A stretch of 64,000 nucleotides of DNA from Bacillota bacterium (lineage in GTDB: Bacteria > Bacillota > UBA4882 > UBA8346). The stretch lies in the NCBI GenBank assembly GCA_023402395.1, contig JAEYGI010000010.1, positions 1-64,000 of the forward strand. The letters run 5' to 3'. Below, piece after piece: positions 6,896 to 16,106 of this stretch; the stretch's first letter is position 1; each line of letters begins with the position of its first letter. The notes beneath the pieces were generated by a model. The model had not been told where the DNA came from, searched no databases, and worked only from the letters and a program-made list of their open reading frames with translations. Position numbers and translations under genes: made by a program.

Positions 6896-9466
6896 ATGGC
6901 TAACGGAGTAGGTAGTTTTGATCATTTACCTTTACCTCTGTTGTTAAGCGGTATCCCGAAAATTTTGGGGGGTGGATCGTCGTCTGAAAAAACTAATCAA
7001 AATTTATTGGCTAGAGATAAACATGGATCTTATCTTAAAAGAAGATCTTCTGAATTATCTCGTTTTTGGAAAGAAAGGCGCAATGAAAGAGAAAATAAAG
7101 GTCTTCCTAGGATTGTGGGGGGAATACCTCTTTTGCTAGAAATAGACACGGATGTAGATATTGAATTTTTGAGAGGACTTGGATTTGAGATTGTTGCAGA
7201 ACTTGAAGATGGTTTTATAATAGTTGCTACAAATGATGCTGATTTTGGAACTCTTAATGAGAAGGTTGATAATTTCATTGCTAGTTTAGCGAGAAGTGGA
7301 AGTCCTGCCAAAATATACGGTTTAAAAGAAGAAAGTGATAGATTAGGGCGAATACTTTCACAAGAGCTTTATGATAAATGGAATTTGATTGAAGATGATG
7401 TGTTATACATAGTGGATGTTGGTGTAGAATGTACAGGTAACATTAAACTCCCTCCTTATCCTAAAAGAGCGGAAACTGAGACTATAGAGCACTACAATAG
7501 AAAAATCGCTCGTTGGCAAGAAAACTTTAATCAAAAATATGCTCAATGGGATGAAATAAAATTTCAGCGAGAGGAAATATTAAATCAATTTGTTAGTGCC
7601 TATAATGGGGAAATTATCACTAACATTGATGGAGATGCAAATTTTTCTGAACTCCCGGACAGTTTTACTGTACGATTGCGAATTAATGGAAAATGTTTAA
7701 AAGATTTGGCCAATAACTTCGGCTTTATTTTTGAAATATCATTACCTGATGATATTAGAGTAATACCAGCAAATCAATTAAGTTCTGTAGATGTAAGATG
7801 CGCTGTTACTCTTCATCCTCCAACTGAAGACGCTCCCAAAATAGGCATAATCGATAGTGGAATTCAAGAAGGGCATATATATTTATCGCCAGCAATTTCT
7901 AATAAAGAATCAATTTGTCTATTGAAGAATACTCGTGACGTATCAGATTTCGTTAATAACGGTGGGCATGGAACTCGAGTTGCGGGTGCTGTTTTGTTTC
8001 CCCAGAATATTCCAACCGCTGGAGAATATCAATTACCTTGTTGGATTAGAAATATTCGTGTTTTGGACGATATGAATTGTATGCCAAATTCCCTCAATCC
8101 TCCTCTAGTTATTCAAGATATAGTCAAAAGATTTTATGTTGATGCAGATTGCAAATCGAAGATTTTTAATCATTCTATTGGTTCTACTGTTCCATGTCAA
8201 ATGAAGCATATGTCTGCTTGGGCGGCTGAGATAGATAAACAGAGCTATAATAATGACATACTATTCATTCAATCCGCTGGAAATGTTAATAGTGAAATTA
8301 CAAAGGCATATTTGAAAGCAGGATATGAATATCCTCAATACCTATTGCAATCATTATATCGAGTAAGTAATCCTGCACAAAGCTTACAAGCATTAACAGT
8401 AGGATCTGTTAGTTTATCTGATTATGAGACTGAAGATTTAATTGGATTAGGGAAAAAAGATGAGCCTTCTTCTTTTACGCGTTCTGGCCCGGGAATATGG
8501 GATGTAATCAAGCCAGATGTAGTTGAATATGGTGGTACGGAAATTAAGAATAGAGATAATAGGGCACTTACTTTAACCACTCCGCCAGAAGTTTGTCCTG
8601 AATTAATTCGTAAAGCTCCGGAAGGTCCGGCATTCGCATCAGATGGTGTTGGTACATCCTTTTCAACCCCTAAGGTAACATATATTGCATCTGAAATTCA
8701 AAAACTTTTTCCTGAGTCCCCAGCTTTATTATACCGTGCACTTATTGCCCAATCTGCTAGATGGCCTCAATGGGCGGAGCGTATTGAAAAAGAAAGATAT
8801 GCGGAAGTATTAAGATATATTGGCTATGGAATTCCAGACGTTGTTAAAGCTACTCGAAATAATGAATACAGAGTAACTCTTATAACTAAGGAACAAATGG
8901 AAATTGGTGCAAGAGAAGCCCACATATATCAAATACCCATTCCTCAAGAGCTAAGAGAAATAGGTGAAGATTTTAATATTCTTATTGAAGTAACTCTATC
9001 TTATGCTGCTGAACCGCGAAGAACTAGACGCACTGTAAAACGTTATTTATCAACATGGGTTGAATGGGAAAGTAGTAACCTTGGTGAAGATCTTGAAACT
9101 TTTAAAAATAGAATTCTTGTAACGGGACATCGAATTGAAGACGACGGTAGTTTATTATGGGCAATTGGGTCGGCAATTAATCGAGGTAATGCTGACAATT
9201 TCTCAAGGCGGAATGGGACTCTGCAAAAGGACTGGGCAGTAGTAAGATCTCATGAATTACGAGATGCATTTTGTATTGCAGTAAGAGGTCATGAAGGATG
9301 GGGAGCATCATTTAAAGCTAAATATGCACTGGCTGTAAGTTTTGAAGCATTAAATCAAGATATTTCAATTTATGAACCAATTAGAACTCTGATCGAAGTT
9401 GAAATTGAAAATCAAGTACAGGAAATTGAAGTAAATGTACCTGATATTGAAACAACGCATGTTTAA
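6896..9466 (+). CDS. ietS: IetS-like S8 (subtilisin) family serine protease
   Basis: An 856-residue cytoplasmic subtilase; no signal peptide is visible. The catalytic triad can be placed at Asp320 (IGIIDSG), His358 (NGGHGTRVAG) and Ser588 (GVGTSFSTPK), with the oxyanion Asn463 in IQSAGN. About 300 residues precede the catalytic domain and about 200 follow it; the latter appear beta-rich and may recognise substrate. It lies 14 bases downstream of the AAA+ ATPase and would be co-transcribed. In known pairs of this kind the protease is toxic and the ATPase is required for controlled action; whether this one cleaves phage or host proteins cannot be seen. Native-looking and complete. Confidence 0.78.
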   Translation: MANGVGSFDHLPLPLLLSGIPKILGGGSSSEKTNQNLLARDKHGSYLKRRSSELSRFWKERRNERENKGLPRIVGGIPLLLEIDTDVDIEFLRGLGFEIVAELEDGFIIVATNDADFGTLNEKVDNFIASLARSGSPAKIYGLKEESDRLGRILSQELYDKWNLIEDDVLYIVDVGVECTGNIKLPPYPKRAETETIEHYNRKIARWQENFNQKYAQWDEIKFQREEILNQFVSAYNGEIITNIDGDANFSELPDSFTVRLRINGKCLKDLANNFGFIFEISLPDDIRVIPANQLSSVDVRCAVTLHPPTEDAPKIGIIDSGIQEGHIYLSPAISNKESICLLKNTRDVSDFVNNGGHGTRVAGAVLFPQNIPTAGEYQLPCWIRNIRVLDDMNCMPNSLNPPLVIQDIVKRFYVDADCKSKIFNHSIGSTVPCQMKHMSAWAAEIDKQSYNNDILFIQSAGNVNSEITKAYLKAGYEYPQYLLQSLYRVSNPAQSLQALTVGSVSLSDYETEDLIGLGKKDEPSSFTRSGPGIWDVIKPDVVEYGGTEIKNRDNRALTLTTPPEVCPELIRKAPEGPAFASDGVGTSFSTPKVTYIASEIQKLFPESPALLYRALIAQSARWPQWAERIEKERYAEVLRYIGYGIPDVVKATRNNEYRVTLITKEQMEIGAREAHIYQIPIPQELREIGEDFNILIEVTLSYAAEPRRTRRTVKRYLSTWVEWESSNLGEDLETFKNRILVTGHRIEDDGSLLWAIGSAINRGNADNFSRRNGTLQKDWAVVRSHELRDAFCIAVRGHEGWGASFKAKYALAVSFEALNQDISIYEPIRTLIEVEIENQVQEIEVNVPDIETTHV

Positions 9467-9711
9467 TGGTTCGGTGTGAAGTTATTTTGATTTGGCCAGC
9501 AAGTTACCATTTTTGACAAAAGATTTTTTGAGCAAAGTAAGGTAAGAAAGGCTCCCAATAGTCATTTTTTATTAATCAATAGCAACTAAAATTATTCTTG
9601 CGTACGACTCAGTAAGAGGAGGCTCCATTGTCTCGCCAAGTGGTTATTACTGGCTTGGACGGGATGAAAGTTCGCGAAAACAGAAGGAGCGCTAACATTC
9701 GCAAGCATTAA
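9467..9711. other. Convergent intergenic region with possible tiny ORF
   Basis: No full gene is supported between the convergent IetS-like and TIR genes. One feature stands out: GAGGAGG (9616-9622) followed by TTG at 9628 opens a 27-codon frame ending at 9711, just against the stop of the next gene. It may be a relic or a leader peptide; no homology is recognised. Confidence 0.35.
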
Positions 9712-10554
9712 TTAATCGAACAATTTATTTGCATCAATATTATATCCTGCGTTTTTCATCTCCCTAATAAGCATGTGTTTCCATGCACCACCTTCATCCA
9801 TATCTATATACACTACCCCCGAAATATCGTTAGGTTTTTCAACTTGTGACTTTACCAATGCACATACATTCTTTCTTCCGATTTTTCCCATAAGATATCC
9901 ATGTTCAAAAACAACATTTTGTCGAGCCCTTGCTTTAAACTCCTTCTCATCCTTTGCTTTTCCAAGATCACATGGTGTATAGAGAATTATTGCAAAACCT
10001 ACATTTGAGTATGTTTCAATTTTTTCAATTATTGTACCACCAGAACTTGCTTGTTCATGTAAAATAATTGCCTTAAGACCTAAACTTTCAATGAATCTTG
10101 CTGTTTCTTGTTGTGCTAGTTTATCATGTCCATGTACGATAAACACCTTTGTTCTATCCAAAATTGCCACTCCTTTGTGTTTTGTTATTTCGTTTTCTTC
10201 CATAGTATATTCTTCCTGCTCAAAGAATATAGTTTCATCACTTTTTAATATCTTGACTATAATGACCTTGCGATTATTGATATAAAGAAACTTCGTCTCT
10301 AATTTCGGTTTAGGATTTAATAAGTTAATCGCTTTATCGATTAGTTCATTGGAATAAAAATCTCCACTTAAACCTACAATATCGACATCCTTTCCATCCA
10401 GAACGACACCAAAAAGAATATATCCACCTTCAGTATTAGAAAATGCACAGATATATTTACCTAAGCTTTTAGATGGAATCACAATTGGCTTACATAATAT
10501 TTGTGAAGAGTTAGTATTTAATATTATTTCTTGAACTATATTTTGTGTTGCCAT
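9712..10554 (-). CDS. Schlafen/AlbA_2-like domain fused to CAP12-type TIR-like domain
   Basis: A 280-residue two-domain protein. Residues about 1-110 look like an AlbA_2/Schlafen divergent ATP-binding domain, with the characteristic CAFSNTEGGYILFGV segment. Residues about 135-270 match the TIR-like nucleotide-binding domain of the CAP12/Pycsar type: KVFIVHGHD, a long helix, LHEQASSGGTIIEKIE, and the GFAIILYTPCDLG strand. Such TIR domains usually degrade NAD+ when activated, killing the infected cell. It follows the GHKL ATPase gene by only 10 bases, so the two are one operon. I read it as the toxic effector of a two-gene immune system with the ATPase as sensor (inference). AT-rich codon use. 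Confidence 0.7.
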   Translation of the reverse strand: MATQNIVQEIILNTNSSQILCKPIVIPSKSLGKYICAFSNTEGGYILFGVVLDGKDVDIVGLSGDFYSNELIDKAINLLNPKPKLETKFLYINNRKVIIVKILKSDETIFFEQEEYTMEENEITKHKGVAILDRTKVFIVHGHDKLAQQETARFIESLGLKAIILHEQASSGGTIIEKIETYSNVGFAIILYTPCDLGKAKDEKEFKARARQNVVFEHGYLMGKIGRKNVCALVKSQVEKPNDISGVVYIDMDEGGAWKHMLIREMKNAGYNIDANKLFD

Positions 10555-10564
10555 TTTGACTCTC

Positions 10565-13500
10565 TTATACTACTCTCATTAGTGGAATTTTATTTATCCC
10601 GGTTATTTTTAGAATCTTGCCAAATGTTATCTTGCGTGGTGTACTCCGACCATCATCAATCCATAGTTCACAATCTTTCTCATAATCTAGTAAATCTTTT
10701 TCAGAGTCATAATAAATAATAATCTGGTTAAAATCAGATGGTCTAACAATAATATATATATCTTCGCCATTCTTTTTTATTGAGAAAATTGTTCTTGCAA
10801 TCTCTTCCTTGTCGGTTAAATCGTATTCGGACCTAGCTTCTAGATGTTCAAAAACCCTGTTCATAGCACGATTAATAATAGTCTGTACATGATCAAATTT
10901 AAAGACATCCCTATCCGAAATATGTACAAAGTTATCTGCAAATACCCGATTATTAAAAGCATTTCTTAGTTCTTCAGATGAACAGATACCTAACTGTATT
11001 AGAATCTCATCTGACAAATATTGCTTATTAGTATCAGCATTAATGTTATTCGAAGCACTTTCCAATATTTGCTCTAACTTATGATGATCATTTATGTTAA
11101 ACTTATTCATTAGCGCATCATATTTACTAGCTTTATCCAAACTTTCTATGATCTCTGCGTCGTCCAGTAGTTTATGTTTACTTTTGTATAAGTCCGCAAA
11201 GAATTCTTTTGCTTTTTTCTCATTCTCATTAAACCAAAAAAGCAGTTCTCTTAAGGATTTCTTTGTTTCCTCAGTTTTCAATAAATCATTCCATTTACCG
11301 CGAACTAAATTTGAAATTTTGTCTGCTACATCTTTTAAAGTCTTTGTGCGATTTTGTGGTAAATCTAATAAAATATCTTTACTTAATAACTCATCTCTAA
11401 AGTCAAACCCTAAACTTGCTGATATGTCTTTCAATTTTTCATCAATACTATCATCATCAAGAAATAAATGATCCTTAATACAAAACAAGCCATTTTGATT
11501 TGGTAAGATTTTAGTCGTATCTTCATTTAGTAAATAATCATATTCATTCTTCTTTAAATAAGAAATTAAGTCGTCTATCCATTCTAATGTTTCGTTGTAC
11601 TCGTATATATCAAGCTTTCTAGATACCCCATCAATATTCTTATAACTTGATATTTCACAGACTATTTTTTCGATTACTATTTTATCCGCTTTCCCCCAAA
11701 TACTTTTTGACCAATTAATAATTGATTTTTTCTGATTTACTTGATCAGGAAAAACCGTTCTACAATATTGATAAATCGTCTCACGCTCTTTTGGAAATTC
11801 AGCTTCATCTGAGAAAAGCGATATCAAATATAAACTTGCTTCATTAACAGCAACAGCTGTCGATGAACCATCTGTTAGCGCCTCATTAATTTTGGAAGTA
11901 ATACTTTTCGCTTCCATTTTATCATATTCTAATCCAGTTCTAATTGATTTATGTAATAAATAATCTCTACAATCTTCTTCCAATAGAACTAATACATTTT
12001 TTAATTCTTCATCTATATTGTCATCTATTCTTAGTTCAGTGCGTTTTTTAAATATTCCATTTTGATTCGGTATTACGGAATACTTATCTCCAACGAGGGT
12101 TTCAATAAAGACTTTTTCTTCATTTAATAATTTGTAATATGTATTAAGCCAATATATTGCATCACATGAATTACTAAGACATGCCCCAAAGCTTTCTAAA
12201 TCGCCTTTGTCTTGAATAAATTCCGTTAATGCTTTGAGACTGAGCCTTTTACATTCATCCCATAATACAATATTCCAATTATCTAAATCCCCTTTAACAG
12301 GTAGCTTCTCTGGAATTATATATTTACAGAGATCCCAAATGTTATACCTTACGGTTTGCTCTTTATGTTTTGGAAAGTTAACTTTAAATTTATCATGATC
12401 TTTCTTTATTGCCACTCTTTTACCAGCAAAAGTATCTACAATTGGTGTATATAATAATTTTTCTTTTATTGGATTAATGATTTCACGTTGCATCAATTTA
12501 TTAGAAAGCCAATCAACATCTAATATCATATTGATTTTTGATGCAAAGAGATACATATTTCCCCAATGGTTTTTCGAGGCAAGGGTTAGTAAATTATTAT
12601 ATAATTGTACTGCAATAGCCATGATATTTTTATTTTCTATAACTTCTTCATTATTCTCGTCTGTTAACCATATACCACTGCGTGGTTCATTACAGTTAAA
12701 TGTTGGACAGTTAATTATTATTGGAAATGGGAAATTATCTGTTCCAATAAGAGGAAAATCGCAAAATAGTTTGGGAGTTAAGTTACTAAACTCCTTTAGG
12801 TATATTTTGTTTTCACTAATTTCTACTTGAACAGCTATACTTACATCATTCTGCCTAGATACAATAATGTTGTGTTCAATTCTTGTAAGATCTTTATTCT
12901 CGATTATCGTATAAAGGGTAATATTATCAGCAATAGGTATTACATTTTCGAGTACTTTATATTTAATTCTTTCATTCTTTATATATACTTCTTCAATTTC
13001 GGGTAAGAAAATTAAAGTAAATGCAATTGAATTTCGTAAATCATTAATCCCTCTTTTGGCAACTGAGATACCATCCTCATTTAACCTATATATAAAAGAA
13101 GTATTGAATTTTCCAGGGGAATAATCAATATTAGATGTGTTTTCTACATTTTTTAATTGTTCTAAAGAGCGGTCAACTGACTGAATTATCGACTCAATAT
13201 CTTTTCCGGTTCTATCCAGTGTTAAGTTAAATTGCTTATGAGGCTCATCTGGCTCTTTAAGAATTCCATTGATGGTTACAATCTCCGATAATAAATGAGT
13301 TGTTAAGAAACCCGTACCAAATTTACCTGTTTCTTTTAAGTTGTTTTTTTCCTTATTATTTTGATCTTTAGTGGAAACCTGTTCAATTAAAAATGTAATA
13401 TTTTCAGATGTAAATGGCCTTCCATTGTGACTAAACTCTAGAACTTTTTTATCTAAATTTAAGTCAACAATTACTTTTATCTTTCCACTTTCATTTGAAA

Positions 13501-13657
13501 CATCTTTTGCGTTCTGAAGTAATTCCCAAATCCATCTTCTTGGAGAATTTTCTCTTGAACTTAATCTTAAATTTTTCATCAAATCTCGGATTCTAATGGC
13601 AATGGAATGACTATATGATTTTTCCCGAGCTTTCTCTATTTTCTCTATATATGACAT
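10565..13657 (-). CDS. Sacsin-like GHKL (Hsp90-type) ATPase, 1030 residues
   Basis: A large protein whose N-terminus is a GHKL/HATPase domain of the sacsin type: N box WIWELLQNAKDV (Glu45, Asn49), a degenerate G1 box HNGRPF (77-82, His replacing the usual Asp), and glycine-rich lid GKFGTGF (111-117). The remaining 800 residues are rich in charged residues and helices, with two similar segments containing IPNQNG/LPNQNG followed by acidic stretches, which suggests an internal duplication. GAGGGATATA precedes the start. It is the first gene of an operon with the TIR effector. Sacsin-like ATPases recur in bacterial conflict islands as presumed sensors; this exact pairing I do not recognise as a named system. 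Confidence 0.72.
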   Translation of the reverse strand: MSYIEKIEKAREKSYSHSIAIRIRDLMKNLRLSSRENSPRRWIWELLQNAKDVSNESGKIKVIVDLNLDKKVLEFSHNGRPFTSENITFLIEQVSTKDQNNKEKNNLKETGKFGTGFLTTHLLSEIVTINGILKEPDEPHKQFNLTLDRTGKDIESIIQSVDRSLEQLKNVENTSNIDYSPGKFNTSFIYRLNEDGISVAKRGINDLRNSIAFTLIFLPEIEEVYIKNERIKYKVLENVIPIADNITLYTIIENKDLTRIEHNIIVSRQNDVSIAVQVEISENKIYLKEFSNLTPKLFCDFPLIGTDNFPFPIIINCPTFNCNEPRSGIWLTDENNEEVIENKNIMAIAVQLYNNLLTLASKNHWGNMYLFASKINMILDVDWLSNKLMQREIINPIKEKLLYTPIVDTFAGKRVAIKKDHDKFKVNFPKHKEQTVRYNIWDLCKYIIPEKLPVKGDLDNWNIVLWDECKRLSLKALTEFIQDKGDLESFGACLSNSCDAIYWLNTYYKLLNEEKVFIETLVGDKYSVIPNQNGIFKKRTELRIDDNIDEELKNVLVLLEEDCRDYLLHKSIRTGLEYDKMEAKSITSKINEALTDGSSTAVAVNEASLYLISLFSDEAEFPKERETIYQYCRTVFPDQVNQKKSIINWSKSIWGKADKIVIEKIVCEISSYKNIDGVSRKLDIYEYNETLEWIDDLISYLKKNEYDYLLNEDTTKILPNQNGLFCIKDHLFLDDDSIDEKLKDISASLGFDFRDELLSKDILLDLPQNRTKTLKDVADKISNLVRGKWNDLLKTEETKKSLRELLFWFNENEKKAKEFFADLYKSKHKLLDDAEIIESLDKASKYDALMNKFNINDHHKLEQILESASNNINADTNKQYLSDEILIQLGICSSEELRNAFNNRVFADNFVHISDRDVFKFDHVQTIINRAMNRVFEHLEARSEYDLTDKEEIARTIFSIKKNGEDIYIIVRPSDFNQIIIYYDSEKDLLDYEKDCELWIDDGRSTPRKITFGKILKITGINKIPLMRVV

Positions 13658-13785
13658 TATATCCCTCGATTAATATAATGATTTTGTTAGACATAGTGTT
13701 TCTCTTACTATATATTTCCACACGGTCTTTCATATGGTTGATAAGATTAGGACGATAAAGCAAGATAATCTAAAAACCCTTGAAT

Positions 13786-14142
13786 CTATTGGAATCCTTT
13801 TTTCCCTTGTTCCTTCGCCACCATCCCTTCAATCACAGACTTAATAACTTTTTTAGCCTCATCATCCATCCGGTCCACTTCCAAAAAGTATCGCAACAGT
13901 TCCTTATCTCGGATTGGCACGCTTGCCAGCGTATGTTCTTCTTCGACCAGAAAATATTCCATTGGAACTTCAAAAATATTGGCAAGCTTTTGAAGTGTTG
14001 CCCGTGAAGGATTGGACATCCCCGCTTCATATTTGCCAATGCTTCTACCATGAATCCCGATCAATTTTCCCAATTCATCCTGGGTCCATTTCTTTTCTTT
14101 CCGCAGGTGTTGCAGTTTTTTCCCGAGTATCGTTTTTGTCAT
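13786..14142 (-). CDS. XRE-family helix-turn-helix regulator
   Basis: A 118-residue protein with a Cro/C1-type helix-turn-helix at residues 6-62 (LRKEKKWTQDELGKLIG, IGKYEAG, PSRATLQKLANIFEV) and a short helical C-terminal dimerisation part. It sits between the defence operon (same strand, 128 bases downstream) and a perfect divergent promoter at 14188-14216 whose core is covered by TTATAGC...GCTATAA inverted repeats. Autoregulation and control of the neighbouring small gene or of the GHKL-TIR operon are likely inferences. Composition is intermediate between island and chromosome. Confidence 0.88.
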   Translation of the reverse strand: MTKTILGKKLQHLRKEKKWTQDELGKLIGIHGRSIGKYEAGMSNPSRATLQKLANIFEVPMEYFLVEEEHTLASVPIRDKELLRYFLEVDRMDDEAKKVIKSVIEGMVAKEQGKKGFQ

Positions 14143-14166
14143 GGCAACCTCGTTTATAACATTATT

Positions 14167-14216
14167 GCTATAATTAATTATTATTAGTTGACAATTTATA
14201 GCTATATTGCTATAAT
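14167..14216 (+). promoter_or_regulatory. Consensus promoter overlapped by putative XRE operator
   Basis: TTGACA (14188-14193), exactly 17 bases, then TATAAT (14211-14216): a perfect sigma-A promoter pointing right, toward 14479. The inverted repeat TTATAGC-tatatt-GCTATAA (14196-14215) occupies the spacer and -10, and another GCTATAA lies at 14167-14173. The divergent XRE gene begins at 14142, so these are probably its operators. Confidence 0.75.
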
Positions 14217-14478
14217 CAATTTGTAAAAATTAGTCATACCGATTCGAATGTTAGACATTATAGCGGCTTGTGCAAAAGCCGCATGAAGTGTGCTATTTTT
14301 TCCCAATCACTTCATTTTATCATAAACCCTAAGGTGAGCGGAAGGGCTTATCTTGTCATGCCCATGATAAATAGGGAAAGCGCAAGGTGTAAAATAAATT
14401 GCGCTTCAACTTTAAGCGTGGGTTCGAACTCGGTTTGGTATACCCAGAGTTTAGATCAAAAAGAAAGGCCTGATTCCC

Positions 14479-14871
14479 ATGGCTCAATCAGATCAATCCC
14501 CGCACCCCCAACCCGAACTCGAACCCATAACCAACTACCTGGACTACCTGGTCATGGAACGGGTCGCCGAATTCAGCTATAAAATTTTGCCCAACGACCC
14601 GCAACTCCAAAAGAACCGCACCGAAATGGACAACTTCCTGAAACTCCTCGAAAACATACTCCCCGCCCCGGGCGGCCCGGCGGTCCTGAACGCCATCAAC
14701 GAAACCGCCTCGGTTATGACCGACCGCTGCCAGGAACTGATCTACCGCCGGGGCCTGGAAGACGGCGCGGAACTGATCCGGCTCCTATCCCGCAGCGCCC
14801 GGGAAGAGATCCAAAAGCGGAACCGGAAGCAGGAGCAGGCTTTGGGGGAGGAAGGCGATTCGAAGGATTAG
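14479..14871 (+). CDS. Small acidic helical protein, paralogue of the gene at 55909
   Basis: A 130-residue soluble protein of unknown function. Residues 16-50 (ending in a PELEP...DYLVMERVAEFS block) and 75-108 (ETASV..RCQELIYRRGLEDGAELIRLLSRSAREEI) are almost identical to the protein encoded at 55909-56280; the ELIYxRGLxDG motif is also found in the gene at 15316. The motif recalls the IYGFRLGA motif of DUF6809 proteins, but I am not certain of that family. AAGAAAGG at 14461-14468 supports the start. It is transcribed from the XRE-operator promoter. High GC, unlike the island to its left. Confidence 0.65.
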   Translation: MAQSDQSPHPQPELEPITNYLDYLVMERVAEFSYKILPNDPQLQKNRTEMDNFLKLLENILPAPGGPAVLNAINETASVMTDRCQELIYRRGLEDGAELIRLLSRSAREEIQKRNRKQEQALGEEGDSKD

Positions 14872-15113
14872 GGGAGCAGGGGGTTAAAAATTCAGTCTAA
14901 ACCAAGGAAGTTACCAGGGATAGAATTTTGACCCAAATTTGCCCCGCTTGCCACGGATGATCAATCACCGCCGCTTCTTTTCGCGGATGAAAAACAGCGG
15001 TCGACCCCGAAGCCTTCACTTAGTGCGGCTGCGTACTGCCAAGGATGGCGACGACCGTTACCGGATGAATAAGCAGGAAGTCCGGAACCACGCCGGTTCC
15101 GGCGACTTTTTGC
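14872..15113. other. Intergenic, no gene supported
   Basis: Between two related small genes. The region contains GC-rich fragments, no convincing start sites, and leads into a hairpin at 15114 and a repeat A fragment at 15208. Confidence 0.5.
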
Positions 15114-15141
15114 GTTACTTTTTGGTCGGTCAAAAAGTAAC
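15114..15141. repeat. Perfect inverted repeat GTTACTTTTTG...CAAAAAGTAAC
   Basis: An 11-bp perfect inverted repeat with a 6-base loop. Similar TTACTTTTTG palindromes are common as REP-like intergenic units in many bacterial genomes. No T-run follows, so it is not a typical terminator. Confidence 0.6.
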
Positions 15142-15207
15142 AGATTGGCGCCAAAGGCTTTTGATCAAAATAGGCAACCTTGAATCTTACACATTAAGCA
15201 TCATCAG

Positions 15208-15237
15208 GCTTTCACGGCGCATCAACCAATCCGGCAA
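15208..15237 (+). repeat. Repeat family A, 3' fragment
   Basis: The phrase CTTTCACGGCGCATCAACCA continuing to ATCCGGCAA matches the 3' end of repeat A, again followed by the ATCTT...CTTCTTTCAT tail seen after the other copies. The rest of the repeat is missing. Confidence 0.75.
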
Positions 15238-15315
15238 ATCTTACAGAACTTCTTTCATATTCTTGTCTTGATTTTACTCAAATTTCTCTTTCAGTTCAAT
15301 AAGGAGGTTCCAATC

Positions 15316-15624
15316 ATGCTCGGCGACGACAGCCAAGGCATCTACGAATTCATCCTCGACCGCATCCTGAAAATCCACGATAAAATTCTCCCATCCGACA
15401 CCGAATATCAACAACTGAGCGAGCGTTCGGACGAAATCCGGCAACAACTCATTCCCAGCCTCGACCCGCAAGAACTGGCGCTCTTCGATGACTTCGACAG
15501 CAGCCGCGCCGCCCAGATGAACCGCCAGGACGAACTGATCTATAGCCGGGGGCTGATGGACGGGATCATCCTCGGCTCTTGGGTCGAGCGGATCAAACGG
15601 GCTGAAGAATTGATGGTTCCATGA
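15316..15624 (+). CDS. Small acidic protein related to the 14479 family
   Basis: A 102-residue soluble helical protein of unknown function. The block RQDELIYSRGLMDGIILGSW (about residues 75-94) parallels RCQELIYRRGLEDGAELIRL of the genes at 14479 and 55909, and the N-terminal half has the same helix-rich pattern, so the three form one family. A perfect AAGGAGG at 15301-15307, 8 bases upstream, fixes the start at 15316 rather than at upstream TTG codons. Only 445 bases separate it from its relative at 14479, suggesting local duplication and divergence. Confidence 0.65.
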   Translation: MLGDDSQGIYEFILDRILKIHDKILPSDTEYQQLSERSDEIRQQLIPSLDPQELALFDDFDSSRAAQMNRQDELIYSRGLMDGIILGSWVERIKRAEELMVP

Positions 15625-15822
15625 ACGGGATATGGGGACTAAGATAAAAAACGGAATTCTCCACGCTTTGGCATGTTTGCCGCTTTTGGGCCTCGCTCCC
15701 GGCCCTTCCGTGGCCTCCGCTAATTTAACCCTTCCTGGGTCTGATCCAAAAACGGTGCAAAAGCCGCTGGAAATTCAGGATTAAAAATGCGGAGGATAGA
15801 GCCGAAGGTTCTTTTTTAGCTC

Positions 15823-15872
15823 TTGGTTTCCTCTATTCTTAGTGATATAATGTATGATCGAACGTATGTTCC
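15823..15872 (+). promoter_or_regulatory. Second SOS-type promoter with LexA (DinR) box
   Basis: TTGGTT (15823-15828), 17 bases, TATAAT (15846-15851), then CGAACGTATGTTCC (15859-15872) covering the expected transcription start. The box matches the Gram-positive LexA consensus at all conserved positions. It precedes a broken short ORF and, 235 bases on, the DUF1828/1829 gene pair. Confidence 0.75.
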
Positions 15873-16006
15873 CAAAAAACGTTGCAAGTCAATTCTTCAA
15901 GCTTGACTAGGAGATATACAGGAACGACGATATTAAAGTGTTTGGCGGAGAAATCAACGATTTTACTTTTGTTCCAAGCGTAACGGAAACCGATGCATTA
16001 AATTAG
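15866..16006 (+). pseudogene. Short SOS-controlled ORF interrupted by a TAG codon
   Basis: ATG at 15866, inside the LexA box, opens a frame that reads MFPKNVASQFFKLD, hits TAG at 15908-15910, then continues in the same frame as EIYRNDDIKVFGGEINDFTF and stops at 16004-16006. It is probably a remnant of a DNA-damage-inducible gene. The family is not recognisable, and coding potential is uncertain. Confidence 0.4.
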
Positions 16007-16049
16007 GGTAGATTTCCCCCTAAATTTACCAAGGACAGCAGGTGTTTTT

Positions 16050-16079
16050 CAACAATTATTGAATAAATAGTAATTGTTG
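16050..16079. promoter_or_regulatory. Inverted repeat before the DUF pair, possible operator
   Basis: CAACAATTA (16050-16058) and TAATTGTTG (16071-16079) form a perfect 9-bp inverted repeat with 12 bases between. It ends 12 bases before the ribosome binding site of the next gene, a position typical for an autoregulatory operator or translational hairpin. Confidence 0.5.
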
Positions 16080-16106
16080 AATAGTCACGTGAAGGAGGTG
16101 TTCTTC

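Noticed and set aside
14939..15271. 110-codon open frame before the 15316 gene
   Set aside because: No ribosome binding site; it crosses a hairpin repeat and a repeat A fragment.
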